Shown: one piece after another, positions 50,959-58,862 of the stretch
How the letters are laid out: every line of letters starts with the position of its first letter
How positions within the stretch are numbered: position 1 is the stretch's first letter
Assembly (NCBI GenBank): GCA_016194745.1
Contig: JACQBA010000011.1
Span: 186,001 to 250,000, forward strand
DNA length: 64,000 nucleotides
Reading direction: 5' to 3'
DNA from: Elusimicrobiota bacterium
Lineage (GTDB): Bacteria; Elusimicrobiota; Elusimicrobia; UBA1565; JACRDR01
Notes under the pieces: model-generated
The model's input: the letters and a program-made list of their open reading frames with translations, nothing else
What the model was told of the DNA's origin: nothing
The model's database searches: none
Position numbers and translations under genes: made by a program

Positions 50959-51957
50959 TCAGGATCCGGGCTTGTCTTCCCAAAACGCGTTCTTATAGAC
51001 GGAGACGTCGTCCAGCTGCCCGAGAGCCCGGATGGTCTCGGCGGTCGTCTTCCATCCCTGGGGAGTCTGATAGCCGATCCCCAGCTTGCTCGATTTTTCA
51101 TCGAAGACCCACCCCAGGAACGCGCGGAACCTTTCGACGTCGCCGAATCCCTTCTCGGTGGCCGACCCCGTACGCAGCGCCGTCACGGCGGCTTCCGGGT
51201 CTGCTTGAGCGAGGGCCAATGACTCGATGACCGCGTTGCGGAGGTTGCGCACCGTTTCCCTGTCGTCCATCAGCTTCGGCCCGACCGCGAGCGTCATCCC
51301 GTACATGTCGATACCGTGGTCGGCGAACCGGATCTCGTGGACCGCGATGCCCTGCCCGCGCAGCGCCAACGATTCCGCCGCCGCGAATCCTACGTACGCG
51401 TCGATCTCGTCCGCCGCGAGCATCCTCCCCGCGAGTCCGGGGGTGATCGGAATCTCCTTAATCTTGCTGCGGTCGATTCCTTGGAGTTTGCAGATGCCTT
51501 GCCACTGCGGATAGGTCGTGCTTTCGAGGGTGACGCCTAAGCGCTTGCCGTAAAGGTCCTTCAGCGTGCGGATGTTCTTCGAGGAGACGGACGAGACTAC
51601 CGCGATGCTCTGATGGAACAGCGTGGCTACCGATTTGAGGCGCAGTTCCTTCGAGAGGCCCATCAGGACGTAGTCCGCCGTCATGAGTCCCGCGTCCTCG
51701 TTTCCGGTACCGACCAGCTTGGCGGACAGGGAGGAGCCCATCCCGGAAAGAATGTTGAGCTTCAGGCCCGCCTTCGCGAACACCCCCTTCTCCATCCCAT
51801 AATACAGGTAGCTGTGCTCCGGGCCGGGAATGAAATTCAGGCGGAAGGTGATCTCACGCAGTTCCTTTTTGGAGTCCCGTTCAGCGGAGGCCGCTCGGGC
51901 GGGAGACAGCAGCGCGGCCAGCACGGAGACGGCCGCCAAGGCATAGGCATTGAACAT
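50959..51957 (-). CDS. Orphan substrate-binding protein, NMT1/THI5-like
   Basis: The 332-residue protein has a signal peptide (ALAAVSVLAALLSPARAAS) and a periplasmic binding fold: FRLNFIPGPEHSYLYYGMEKGVFAKAGL (parts FRLNFIPGPEHSYLYYG and GVFAKAGL), YGKRLGVTLEST, AADEIDAYVGFAA. The opening resembles THI5/NMT1 and ThiY proteins that bind pyrimidine thiamine precursors, but nitrate and sulfonate binders share it. No permease or ATPase is adjacent; the nearest is at 36.3-37.8 kb. It is inserted, on the opposite strand, between two methyltransferase operons, so it probably serves the same pathway. Confidence 0.82.
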   Translation of the reverse strand: MFNAYALAAVSVLAALLSPARAASAERDSKKELREITFRLNFIPGPEHSYLYYGMEKGVFAKAGLKLNILSGMGSSLSAKLVGTGNEDAGLMTADYVLMGLSKELRLKSVATLFHQSIAVVSSVSSKNIRTLKDLYGKRLGVTLESTTYPQWQGICKLQGIDRSKIKEIPITPGLAGRMLAADEIDAYVGFAAAESLALRGQGIAVHEIRFADHGIDMYGMTLAVGPKLMDDRETVRNLRNAVIESLALAQADPEAAVTALRTGSATEKGFGDVERFRAFLGWVFDEKSSKLGIGYQTPQGWKTTAETIRALGQLDDVSVYKNAFWEDKPGS

Positions 51958-51980
51958 TTGGAATCCCCAGTTTCCGTCGA

Positions 51981-52008
51981 TTGACTGAACCGGGCGATTA
52001 TATTAAAT
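51981..52008. promoter_or_regulatory. Overlapping divergent promoters of the orphan SBP and methyltransferase 4
   Basis: On the plus strand TTGACT (51981-51986) precedes TTAAAT (52003-52008). On the minus strand a consensus TATAAT spans 52002-51997. The AT-rich core is shared, so firing of the two genes may be mutually exclusive or co-regulated. Confidence 0.45.
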
Positions 52009-52048
52009 TGAAATTTCCGCGTATCGTATTCGCTTCTCAAACATCGAC

Positions 52049-53068
52049 ATGATCAGTCTCGGCCGGGCGATTCTCGTTTTCCTGACGGTCGGCGTCCCCC
52101 CCATTTTCGCCGCGCCGCCGAAGCCGGAAGATGTTCTGTTTCAGACGGATTTCACGATGGACGTGGCCGAGGGGGAGCGGCTCCATACGGAGTTCGCCAG
52201 GTTCAAGGAATTGATGGATGCGCTCGTTACGAAGCCGGGCATGACCGTCCTCGACGTGGGAACAGGCTCCGGGCAGTATGCCTACGAATTCGCCAGGCGG
52301 CTTGGGAGCACCGGCGAGGTGTTCGCCACGGATATCCAAGAAAAAGCCCTGCGCCACGTCGAAGCCGAAGCGAAGCGTCGAGGGTATTCGAACCTTCGGC
52401 CCGTTCTGGTTTCCTCGAAGGGGATCGACCCTTTCTATCTGCGTCACCGCTACGACATCGTCCTCATGTCGAATGTATATCAGTACCTGGACGACCGCGT
52501 GAATTTCATCCGCAGGCTTCGCGAACGACTGAATCCCGGCGGCAAGTTGGTATTTTTGACGGCGCGTCTTCCTGTTCCCGTCACTGCGGCCGAGATTCCG
52601 GACCCATCCGCCATTGAACGCGAGCTTTCCAAGGATCCTCCGGGCAGCCCGTACCGGCGCTATTACGAGAAGCCGGGAAAGGAAGGAGAGGCGCTCGATG
52701 CGGCGGCTCGCATCAACCGCATCGTCTTTTCCGACGATTTTTATAAAGATTTCCTGACGCCGGACGGACGATCGTTCAAGCCCGAGTACGCGTTTCGACC
52801 CGTCCAAAAGAAGGTGGCCGAATGGCTGTTGTTGTTCATCAGATCGTCCTACAAGGATCCTCAGCCGCGCAGCCCCCACTACGACTCGCTCATTCATAGG
52901 CTCAATGAAATCCTGGTCCAGAGGCGATTCGCCGCGCATCTCAAGCGGGCGAAGGCTCCGCAGGCGAGACTCCCGGAGTTCGAGTCCGCGGGATACCGTC
53001 TCGACTCCGAGTTCGATTACTCGCCGACCGACATCGTGGACATCTTCGTAGACGCGGGCGGACGATAG
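52049..53068 (+). CDS. Exported class I SAM methyltransferase (fourth)
   Basis: The 339-residue protein begins with a signal peptide (GRAILVFLTVGVPPIFAAPP). Motif I is TVLDVGTGSGQYAYEFA with Asp69; ATDIQEKALRH provides the acidic residue; GIDPFYLRHRYDIVLMSNVYQYL is the shared DPFY segment (residues ~120-145, shown by GIDPFYLRHRYD). The C-terminal helices contain HRLNEILVQRRFAAHL, equivalent to the LNxLLxxQRFR motif of its relatives. It heads a second operon, 2 nt before the acyl-CoA dehydrogenase-like gene, and has a divergent promoter with the binding-protein gene. Confidence 0.85.
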   Translation: MISLGRAILVFLTVGVPPIFAAPPKPEDVLFQTDFTMDVAEGERLHTEFARFKELMDALVTKPGMTVLDVGTGSGQYAYEFARRLGSTGEVFATDIQEKALRHVEAEAKRRGYSNLRPVLVSSKGIDPFYLRHRYDIVLMSNVYQYLDDRVNFIRRLRERLNPGGKLVFLTARLPVPVTAAEIPDPSAIERELSKDPPGSPYRRYYEKPGKEGEALDAAARINRIVFSDDFYKDFLTPDGRSFKPEYAFRPVQKKVAEWLLLFIRSSYKDPQPRSPHYDSLIHRLNEILVQRRFAAHLKRAKAPQARLPEFESAGYRLDSEFDYSPTDIVDIFVDAGGR

Positions 53069-53070
53069 CG

Positions 53071-54288
53071 ATGGCATTCGGTCTCAGCGGGGGCCAGCAG
53101 GCGGTCGTCGATGCGTGCGGGGCGATGGAGAGGGCATTTCGCGCCCGGGCGGCGGGTTACGACGAGGCCGCTCAATTCCCCGCGCGAAACTTCCAAGACC
53201 TCAAGAAAGTGAAGTTGATGGGAATGGTCCTTCCGCGGGCATGGGGAGGATTGGGCGCCGATTTCCTTTGCTATACGATGGCGCTCGAGCGACTTGCGCG
53301 CGGCGACGCCTCCACGGCCCTCAATTTCGCGCAGCATAGCATCGCGATGGGGGGGCTGGCCGCGTTCGACGCCGAGGGGACGCTCGGAGCGGCGGCGCGG
53401 AGCGTCTCGCGCAATAGCCGGCGCTTTTGCGAGCGCATCGCTCGCAAGCAGGAGATCGTGGCTTCGGCGACATCGGAGCTCGCGACGGGCTTTCGGCCCA
53501 GTCGAGCGCGGACTCGTTTCCGCAGGTCGGGCGACAGATTTGTGTTGAACGGAGAAAAGTCGTTCGTGTCCATGGCGGGGCATGCGGACCATTACCTTGT
53601 CGCCGCCACGGAGGAAGGCGACACGATCAAGCCCCGCGCGTCGTATTTCATCGTCGGAGCCAAGACGAAAGGCCTGTCGGTCCGCAGGAACTGGAATTCC
53701 AGGGCGATGCGCGCGACGGTCTCCAACGACCTGCTGCTGAAGGACTGCGCGGTTTCGGCGCAGGCGCTATTGGCGGGCGTGGCCGGAACCGCCGTCCCGT
53801 ATTTGGCCAGGCGTCCCCATTGGGCCGTGGCCGGAATCAACGGAGTATATCTCGGGATCTGCGACTCGATTCTCGAGTTCGTCACCGGGTATCTCTCGGA
53901 TCGCCGAAAAGCCGGGGAAGACCGCCCGCAGTCCCACGATCCGATCATCCAGCACGAGGTCGGAAAGCTGAGCGTCGCTCTCGAGGCCGCGCGTCTGGTC
54001 GTCTACGATGCCGCCGAACGCGTGTCGCGCAAACCCGGCGACCCGGAGACGAACAAGGCGGTCTACCGCGCGAAATACTTGATCGGCGAAACCGCGCCCC
54101 AAATGGCGTCGGACGCCATCCGCATCTGCGGCGGGAACGCCTTGCGCCAGGAATTTCCGCTGGAGCGCCATTACCGCGACGCCCGGGCGGGCGGGCTCAT
54201 GGGCGCCGCGAGCGACGTATGTCTGACCTTCCTGGGAAAGGCCGAGATGGCGATCGACGCGGCGTCGCTGAGCGAGACGCATTGGTGA
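53071..54288 (+). CDS. Acyl-CoA dehydrogenase-fold flavoprotein acting probably on a carrier-bound substrate
   Basis: The 405-residue protein follows the acyl-CoA dehydrogenase fold: PRAWGGLGADFLCYTMALERLARGD, ATSELATG at the flavin, FVLNGEKSFVSMAGHADHYLV, and the C-terminal RICGGNALRQEFPLERHYRDARAG. Where canonical enzymes have the catalytic Glu (YEGT), this one reads GLMGAASD, so the base is missing or elsewhere. Similar flavoproteins beside a carrier protein and an AMP ligase oxidise carrier-bound amino acids, as in prolyl-to-pyrrolyl conversion (PltE, PigA). The next two genes complete exactly that trio. Confidence 0.82.
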   Translation: MAFGLSGGQQAVVDACGAMERAFRARAAGYDEAAQFPARNFQDLKKVKLMGMVLPRAWGGLGADFLCYTMALERLARGDASTALNFAQHSIAMGGLAAFDAEGTLGAAARSVSRNSRRFCERIARKQEIVASATSELATGFRPSRARTRFRRSGDRFVLNGEKSFVSMAGHADHYLVAATEEGDTIKPRASYFIVGAKTKGLSVRRNWNSRAMRATVSNDLLLKDCAVSAQALLAGVAGTAVPYLARRPHWAVAGINGVYLGICDSILEFVTGYLSDRRKAGEDRPQSHDPIIQHEVGKLSVALEAARLVVYDAAERVSRKPGDPETNKAVYRAKYLIGETAPQMASDAIRICGGNALRQEFPLERHYRDARAGGLMGAASDVCLTFLGKAEMAIDAASLSETHW

Positions 54289-54292
54289 CTCC

Positions 54293-54526
54293 TTGACGCT
54301 CGAGGAGCTGGTCCGAAAGACGCTGGCCGTGCGTCCCGGGCTTCCCATCACCGACGACGACGGCCCCGGCACGATCGACGGTTGGGATTCCGTAGGTCAC
54401 ATCAAGCTGGTCGCCGCCATCGAGTCCGCCTACCGAGTCAAGCTTCGACCTAACGACGTGATCCGGATCGGCAAGCTTTCTGACATCAAGCGCATCTTGA
54501 AGGAGAAGGGGGCCGCGTCGGTCTAG
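54293..54526 (+). CDS. Acyl/peptidyl carrier protein
   Basis: The 77-residue protein has the four-helix carrier layout with the phosphopantetheine serine in GWDSVGHIKLVAAIES (DSxxH/DSL-type motif, Ser32 or 33). It starts with TTG four bases after the dehydrogenase stop; no ATG in frame gives a complete first helix. Its stop is followed after 8 bases by the AMP ligase. It probably carries the substrate that the ligase activates and the flavoprotein oxidises. No phosphopantetheinyl transferase is in the window. Confidence 0.88.
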   Translation: MTLEELVRKTLAVRPGLPITDDDGPGTIDGWDSVGHIKLVAAIESAYRVKLRPNDVIRIGKLSDIKRILKEKGAASV

Positions 54527-54534
54527 GCCGCATC

Positions 54535-56013
54535 ATGGGCTCGCGAACCAAGCTGATGCCGGCAGTCGCCTCCAAGGTCCTCGACTGGGCCGCCGCGGCT
54601 CCCGACCGCCCGGCGATTGTCTGCGGCGGGGAGACCGTGACGTACGCGCAGATGAAGGCGCGCGTCGAGGCCGCCGCGGGTTTTCTCCTGCGTCGAGGCG
54701 TGCGTCCGGGGGATCGCGTCGTGCTCTCCGCCGGGAATTCGAGTCCGCGCTGCGTCCTCGGCCATCTTGCGATCCATCTGCTCGGCGCGGCTGCGGTTCC
54801 GGTGGACGAGGACATCTCGGACGAACGCCTGCGGGGGATCATCGACAAGACGGAGCCGGCCCTGATCGCTCTGAGCGGCCGGCCGCGGCAGGGGAGCGTG
54901 CCGCTGGAGTCTCTCGACTCGGGCGTCGCGGCTCCCAGGCCACCCGCGACCGTCGGGTTCGATGAACCCGTGGACATTCTCTTCACGGCCGGCACTACGG
55001 GGTCGCCGAAGGGCGTTCCGCAGTCTTCCCGGAACATCCTCGCGTTCCTGAACGCTCATGTCAGGCTTTTCGGAGTCTCGGAATCCGACCGGGTCGTCAT
55101 CCCCGTGCCGATCAGCCACGGGTATGGGCTCGGACGGCTGCGCCTCACCTTGTTCACGGGAGGGACGGCGATCCTTGTCCGCGGCTTACTTCAGCCCGCC
55201 GATATTCTGCGCGCGTTTCGGGAAGCCGGAGGCAACGCGCTTTGCTGCGCGCCGGCGGGAATCGCGGCTTTGTTCCGCCTCACGGAAGACGCCCTGCGGG
55301 AGTTCGCGGGACAGCTCCGCTACATCGAAACCGCGACGGCGCCCATGCCGGAAGTCGACAAGGCGCGGCTGGCGAGGCTCCTTCCCGGAGCCAAGCTCTA
55401 CGAATCATACGGCGCTACGGAGACGACGGGTTCGATCACGCACGCGGAGCGGGGCGATCTCCAGGGGCGCCGCGGCTCCGTCGGCAGGCCGATTCCAGGC
55501 GTGGAGATTCGGATCATGGAAACGCCGCGAAAGGAGGCCGAGCCCGGCCGTCCAGGGCGGATCTTGGTGCGAGGAGAGACGGTCACGGCGGGCTATTGGC
55601 GTGATCCGGAGCGAACGAGAACGGCGTACGCGGACGGCTGGTTCGCGACGAACGACATCGGTTATGTCGATGCCGAAGGCTTCTTGTTCTTGACGGGCAG
55701 GCAGGAGGAGCTCATCAACGTGGGCGGGTTCAAGGTCGCTCCGATGGAGATCGAGCTGGCGCTCAAGGCCCATCCGGCGATCGAGGAGTGCGCTTGCGTC
55801 GCCGTGGTCGACCCGCACGGCATCACGGGCGAGGCTCCGAAAGCGTTCCTGGAGCTGGCGCCTAGCGCCCGCAAGCCCACGGAGGAGGAGTTGAAGGTTT
55901 TCCTGCGCGAACGGTTGGAATCGTATAAAATACCTGCGCAATTCGCGTGGGTCGAGCGGATTCCTAGGACTCCGTCCGGCAAGGTTCAACGGAGCCTCCT
56001 CAAGGGCTGCTGA
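54535..56013 (+). CDS. AMP-dependent acyl/aminoacyl ligase (ANL superfamily)
   Basis: The 492-residue adenylating enzyme shows the P-loop ILFTAGTTGSPKGVP, the aromatic-ATP segment KLYESYGATETTGS, the GWFATNDIGYVD Asp, the hinge FLTGRQEELINVGGFKV and the catalytic C-terminal Lys in PRTPSGKVQRSLL. It would activate a carboxylate with ATP and load it onto the adjacent carrier protein (or CoA). The substrate code cannot be read with confidence; an amino acid such as proline would fit the trio model. It is the last gene of this operon. Confidence 0.9.
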   Translation: MGSRTKLMPAVASKVLDWAAAAPDRPAIVCGGETVTYAQMKARVEAAAGFLLRRGVRPGDRVVLSAGNSSPRCVLGHLAIHLLGAAAVPVDEDISDERLRGIIDKTEPALIALSGRPRQGSVPLESLDSGVAAPRPPATVGFDEPVDILFTAGTTGSPKGVPQSSRNILAFLNAHVRLFGVSESDRVVIPVPISHGYGLGRLRLTLFTGGTAILVRGLLQPADILRAFREAGGNALCCAPAGIAALFRLTEDALREFAGQLRYIETATAPMPEVDKARLARLLPGAKLYESYGATETTGSITHAERGDLQGRRGSVGRPIPGVEIRIMETPRKEAEPGRPGRILVRGETVTAGYWRDPERTRTAYADGWFATNDIGYVDAEGFLFLTGRQEELINVGGFKVAPMEIELALKAHPAIEECACVAVVDPHGITGEAPKAFLELAPSARKPTEEELKVFLRERLESYKIPAQFAWVERIPRTPSGKVQRSLLKGC

Positions 56014-56030
56014 CTTGCGATTCAGAGGCC

Positions 56031-56059
56031 TTGACTTGATCCCACCGTCGAGGCATACT
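56031..56059 (+). promoter_or_regulatory. -35/-10 promoter of the second radical SAM gene
   Basis: TTGACT (56031-56036) and CATACT (56054-56059) are 17 bp apart. The initiation region is followed by an RBS (GGGAGG, 56075-56080) before the GTG at 56090. Both radical SAM promoters contain ACCGTCG between the boxes, possibly an operator half-site. Confidence 0.5.
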
Positions 56060-56089
56060 CATTAGACGGACCTCGGGAGGCATCGACTA

Positions 56090-57538
56090 GTGAAAGTGCG
56101 CCAAGGGACGCTGGACCAGGCACGGTCCCTGCTCGCGTCCTTCGATCCGGACGGCCTCAAGGACGCGGGGCTCCTCCCTCGCAACGATCTCTTCTTTCCG
56201 TCCATCTATTATCCGCCGTTGACGCAGTATCCCGAACGGGACGACTCGATCCTGGACGGACTGGAGTGGATGAACCGGGATCGCTTCATCCTCTACGTCC
56301 ACATCCCGCAATGCCCGTCGCGCTGCAACTACTGCCACTGGGTGGTCAGCCTCCAGAATTCGCCCGCGGAGATGGACGCGTATTTGGACCGTCTCGAGGT
56401 GGAGATGGACCGCTGGAAGTCCCGTCTCGGCGGCGGCCGCTTCGCTCCCAGATCGATACTGATCGGCGGAGGGACGCCGACGCTCCTGCCGCCCAAGCAG
56501 ATGAGGCGGTTTCTTGAGATGCTGACCTCCCGTTTTGAGCTGGCCGACTGCCGTCAATTCTCGGTCGAGGCCGAGCCGGCGACGCTGTTGGGCGCCGATG
56601 GGGCGGAGCGCCTCAAGCTGCTTTCGTCGTTCGGAGTCGACCGAATCAGCATGGGCGTGCAGTCCTTGGACGACGGCGTCCTCGAGCGCATGGGCCGCCC
56701 TCACGACGCGCGGCAGGCGCTGGACGCGATCGAGGCGATAAAGACGGCCGGCATCGGGAGCTTGTCCATCGATCTCATCTACGGGTTTCCGGGCTGCACC
56801 GCCGAGACGTGGGCCGTTGCCTTGGAATCCGCCCTGGCGACGGGCATCGACGCGTATCAGTTGTATCGCCTTCGCATCGTGCCTCACGGCGACAAGGTCG
56901 GTCCCGTGAAGGTGCAGTATGAGCGCCAGCCGGAAGCCTTCCCTTCCTTGGCGGACGTCTATTTGATGAAGGCTCTGGGCAAGGTCGTGTCCGAAGCGCG
57001 CGGCTTCAAGGAGAACTTCCGGCGCATCTATTCCCGCGGCCCCAGCCATATTTCGTACTATCTCCGGGACTACGGCTGCCGTCTCTACGACGTGCTCGGC
57101 ATCGGGATTTCCTCGTGGTCCAATCTCGGCGATCGGACGGTCCTCAACACGGGCAGTACCCTGAAGCGGTACTACTCGATGATCGACGACGGGAGGCTGC
57201 CGATCGACCGCGGCTTGATCCAGACGCGGGAAGATCGCCAGCGGAAATCGGCGGTGCTGCCGATCAAGACGTACGGCATCTCGAAGGAGCGTTACCGGCA
57301 GTTTTGCGGTTCGGAGTTCCGGGACGTCTACGGCGAACGGGTGCGGGAGCTGGAGCGCTTCGGCCTCGTCGAGGAATCCGATCTATGCGTTTCGCTGACG
57401 GAGCGCGGGGGATTCTTCGCCGACGAAGTCGCGATGCAGTTCTACGACCCGGCCCGGCTGCCGTTCGGCAAGAATTCCTACGCGGACGGGCCGCTCAACC
57501 CGCACCGGGCTGTCTCGAACCGGCTCGTCGTCGGCTGA
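56090..57538 (+). CDS. HemN-like radical SAM protein (paralogue 2)
   Basis: The 482-residue protein has cysteines C75, C79 and C82 in YVHIPQCPSRCNYCHW, GGGT in LIGGGTPTLLP, and LIYGFPGCTAETW. It shares with paralogue 1 an N-terminal segment FFPSIYYPPLTQY (YYPSIHYPPKTMY in copy 1) and the C-terminal SYADGPLNPHR, both outside the core barrel, so the two form a distinct subfamily. Class C radical SAM methyltransferases such as those making cyclopropanes with a partner methyltransferase are HemN relatives; that comparison is an inference. GTG start with RBS. It is convergent with methyltransferase 5 (8 bp apart). Confidence 0.85.
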   Translation: MKVRQGTLDQARSLLASFDPDGLKDAGLLPRNDLFFPSIYYPPLTQYPERDDSILDGLEWMNRDRFILYVHIPQCPSRCNYCHWVVSLQNSPAEMDAYLDRLEVEMDRWKSRLGGGRFAPRSILIGGGTPTLLPPKQMRRFLEMLTSRFELADCRQFSVEAEPATLLGADGAERLKLLSSFGVDRISMGVQSLDDGVLERMGRPHDARQALDAIEAIKTAGIGSLSIDLIYGFPGCTAETWAVALESALATGIDAYQLYRLRIVPHGDKVGPVKVQYERQPEAFPSLADVYLMKALGKVVSEARGFKENFRRIYSRGPSHISYYLRDYGCRLYDVLGIGISSWSNLGDRTVLNTGSTLKRYYSMIDDGRLPIDRGLIQTREDRQRKSAVLPIKTYGISKERYRQFCGSEFRDVYGERVRELERFGLVEESDLCVSLTERGGFFADEVAMQFYDPARLPFGKNSYADGPLNPHRAVSNRLVVG

Positions 57539-57546
57539 CGATAGAT

Positions 57547-58677
57547 TCAGCGCGCCGGACGGGCGCCGTCCGCGGCGATCCAAACCCGCTGGAAGGGAGG
57601 CAGTTCGCGCGTTTCGACTACGTCGTATCCGGCGTTCTTCAGCATCGCCGCTACGCCTTGAGTCTCGGAGAGCCAGCGCTGGCTCTCTCCGCCCGTCCAG
57701 TAGGGGAGCCTGCCGTCGCTCGCGAGAAAGGACCGGAAGCGCTGGATGACCAGCAGCTTGTTGAGGAAGGACGCCCGCTTATGATCGATGAGCGGCAGCT
57801 CCTCTATGTTGCGCTTGTCCGGCACGCCCACCAGCCTTAGGCGGTGCAGACGCCACCGCGCATAATCGAGCTCCTCCGGCGTAAACCGGACGTCCTTGCT
57901 GAATTCCCCGTCCTCGAGAAAAAAGGAAATCCAGTCGGCGCGCAGCAACGCTTCGTTGAGATGGAAGAGGGCCGCGCGGCCGAGCACGGTCGTGTCCGCC
58001 GGCTGCGCCGCGGCGTTCGCCTTGGCGCGCTCGAGCACGAGCGACCGAAGCGGGCTTCCGGGAGGCTCCTTCTCCAGGGCCGCGAGGAACCCAGGGTAAT
58101 CGGAAAAATCCTCTCGGCGGAAGGCCAGGTCGCTGCCGAGGTCCTCGTCGCAGATGAAGAGGCGGCCCCCCGGCGCGAACGTCCGACGCAAGTCCTGCAG
58201 GTATTTCACCGGCTCTTTGAGGTTGGCGATGACGTGGTACAGGAGAGCGCGATCGAAGCGGTGCGCGGAGTAGAACTCATCGAGACCCGCGCGTCGAACG
58301 AGGGCCGGGCGCACGTTGGCGAGACCGGCCGACGCCGCCTCCTTGCCGATATGCTCGACGAGCTTGGGGTCGATCTCGGTGGCGAAGACCTCGCCGCGGC
58401 CGGACATCGCCCGGGCCATCATCAGCGTGGCCTGGCCGGAGCCCGCACCGATGTCGACGACGACCATGCCGGGGCGCAGGCCCATCAGCTCGACCACTTT
58501 CTTCATGCGGGACGCTTTCAACTTCTGCGTCTTGACGATCAACTCGAGATCGTTGTTCCAATAGATGGTCGTGTCGCCGGACGGCTTGCCCTCCCCGCCG
58601 AGGGCCGGCACCGCGGCGCCAAGAAGGGACGCGAGAGCGGCGGCGCGGACTACCGATAGGTGGTTCACGATGGTCAA
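57547..58677 (-). CDS. Exported class I SAM methyltransferase (fifth)
   Basis: The 376-residue protein has a signal peptide (RAAALASLLGAAVPALGGEG). Motif I is VVVDIGAGSGQATLMMA with Asp75, then ATEIDPKLVEH, AGLDEFYSAHRFDRALLYHV and, in the C-terminal helical region, FLNKLLVIQRFRSFL, closely matching the protein at 49899. The start is TTG overlapping the stop of the DUF5989 gene (TTGA); a GTG at 58668 is an alternative. It is the last cistron of the carbamoyltransferase operon, tying that operon to the methyltransferase family. Confidence 0.85.
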   Translation of the reverse strand: MTIVNHLSVVRAAALASLLGAAVPALGGEGKPSGDTTIYWNNDLELIVKTQKLKASRMKKVVELMGLRPGMVVVDIGAGSGQATLMMARAMSGRGEVFATEIDPKLVEHIGKEAASAGLANVRPALVRRAGLDEFYSAHRFDRALLYHVIANLKEPVKYLQDLRRTFAPGGRLFICDEDLGSDLAFRREDFSDYPGFLAALEKEPPGSPLRSLVLERAKANAAAQPADTTVLGRAALFHLNEALLRADWISFFLEDGEFSKDVRFTPEELDYARWRLHRLRLVGVPDKRNIEELPLIDHKRASFLNKLLVIQRFRSFLASDGRLPYWTGGESQRWLSETQGVAAMLKNAGYDVVETRELPPFQRVWIAADGARPAR

Positions 58678-58862
58678 AAGAGAGGGTAGACGAACGGGGA
58701 GAGTATCGGCGCCGCCGCGAGGAAGGCGAACAAGACCGCCAGGAGGAAGATGATGACGGAGAACCAGGAGACGCTTCCGATGCGCTGCTGCCGGAACGTC
58801 CCCAAGAGCGCGCGAAACGTCAGCGCGGCGGCGCCGATCGGGGCGAGCAGCGGCCGGGACAT
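58674..58862 (-). CDS. DUF5989 (SaxN)-like membrane micro-protein, 62 aa
   Basis: This short gene overlaps the carbamoyltransferase stop (ATGA) and the next start (TTGA). It encodes one transmembrane helix (WFSVIIFLLAVLFAFLAAA) and ends SPFVYPLF, the recognisable tail of DUF5989 proteins (typically ...APFIYTLF). DUF5989 genes commonly accompany NodU-type carbamoyltransferases and SGNH-like genes in envelope or exopolysaccharide loci, sometimes with SxtJ, which is absent here. The role is unknown; a membrane tether for the carbamoyltransferase is plausible. Confidence 0.78.
   Translation of the reverse strand: MSRPLLAPIGAAALTFRALLGTFRQQRIGSVSWFSVIIFLLAVLFAFLAAAPILSPFVYPLF

Noticed and set aside
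44643..57538. Reading the two HemN-like genes as ordinary haem biosynthesis genes
   Set aside because: They share extra terminal segments with each other, are co-operonic or adjacent with exported methyltransferases, and the hemB/hemL unit is 20 kb away. Not fully excluded without a phylogeny.
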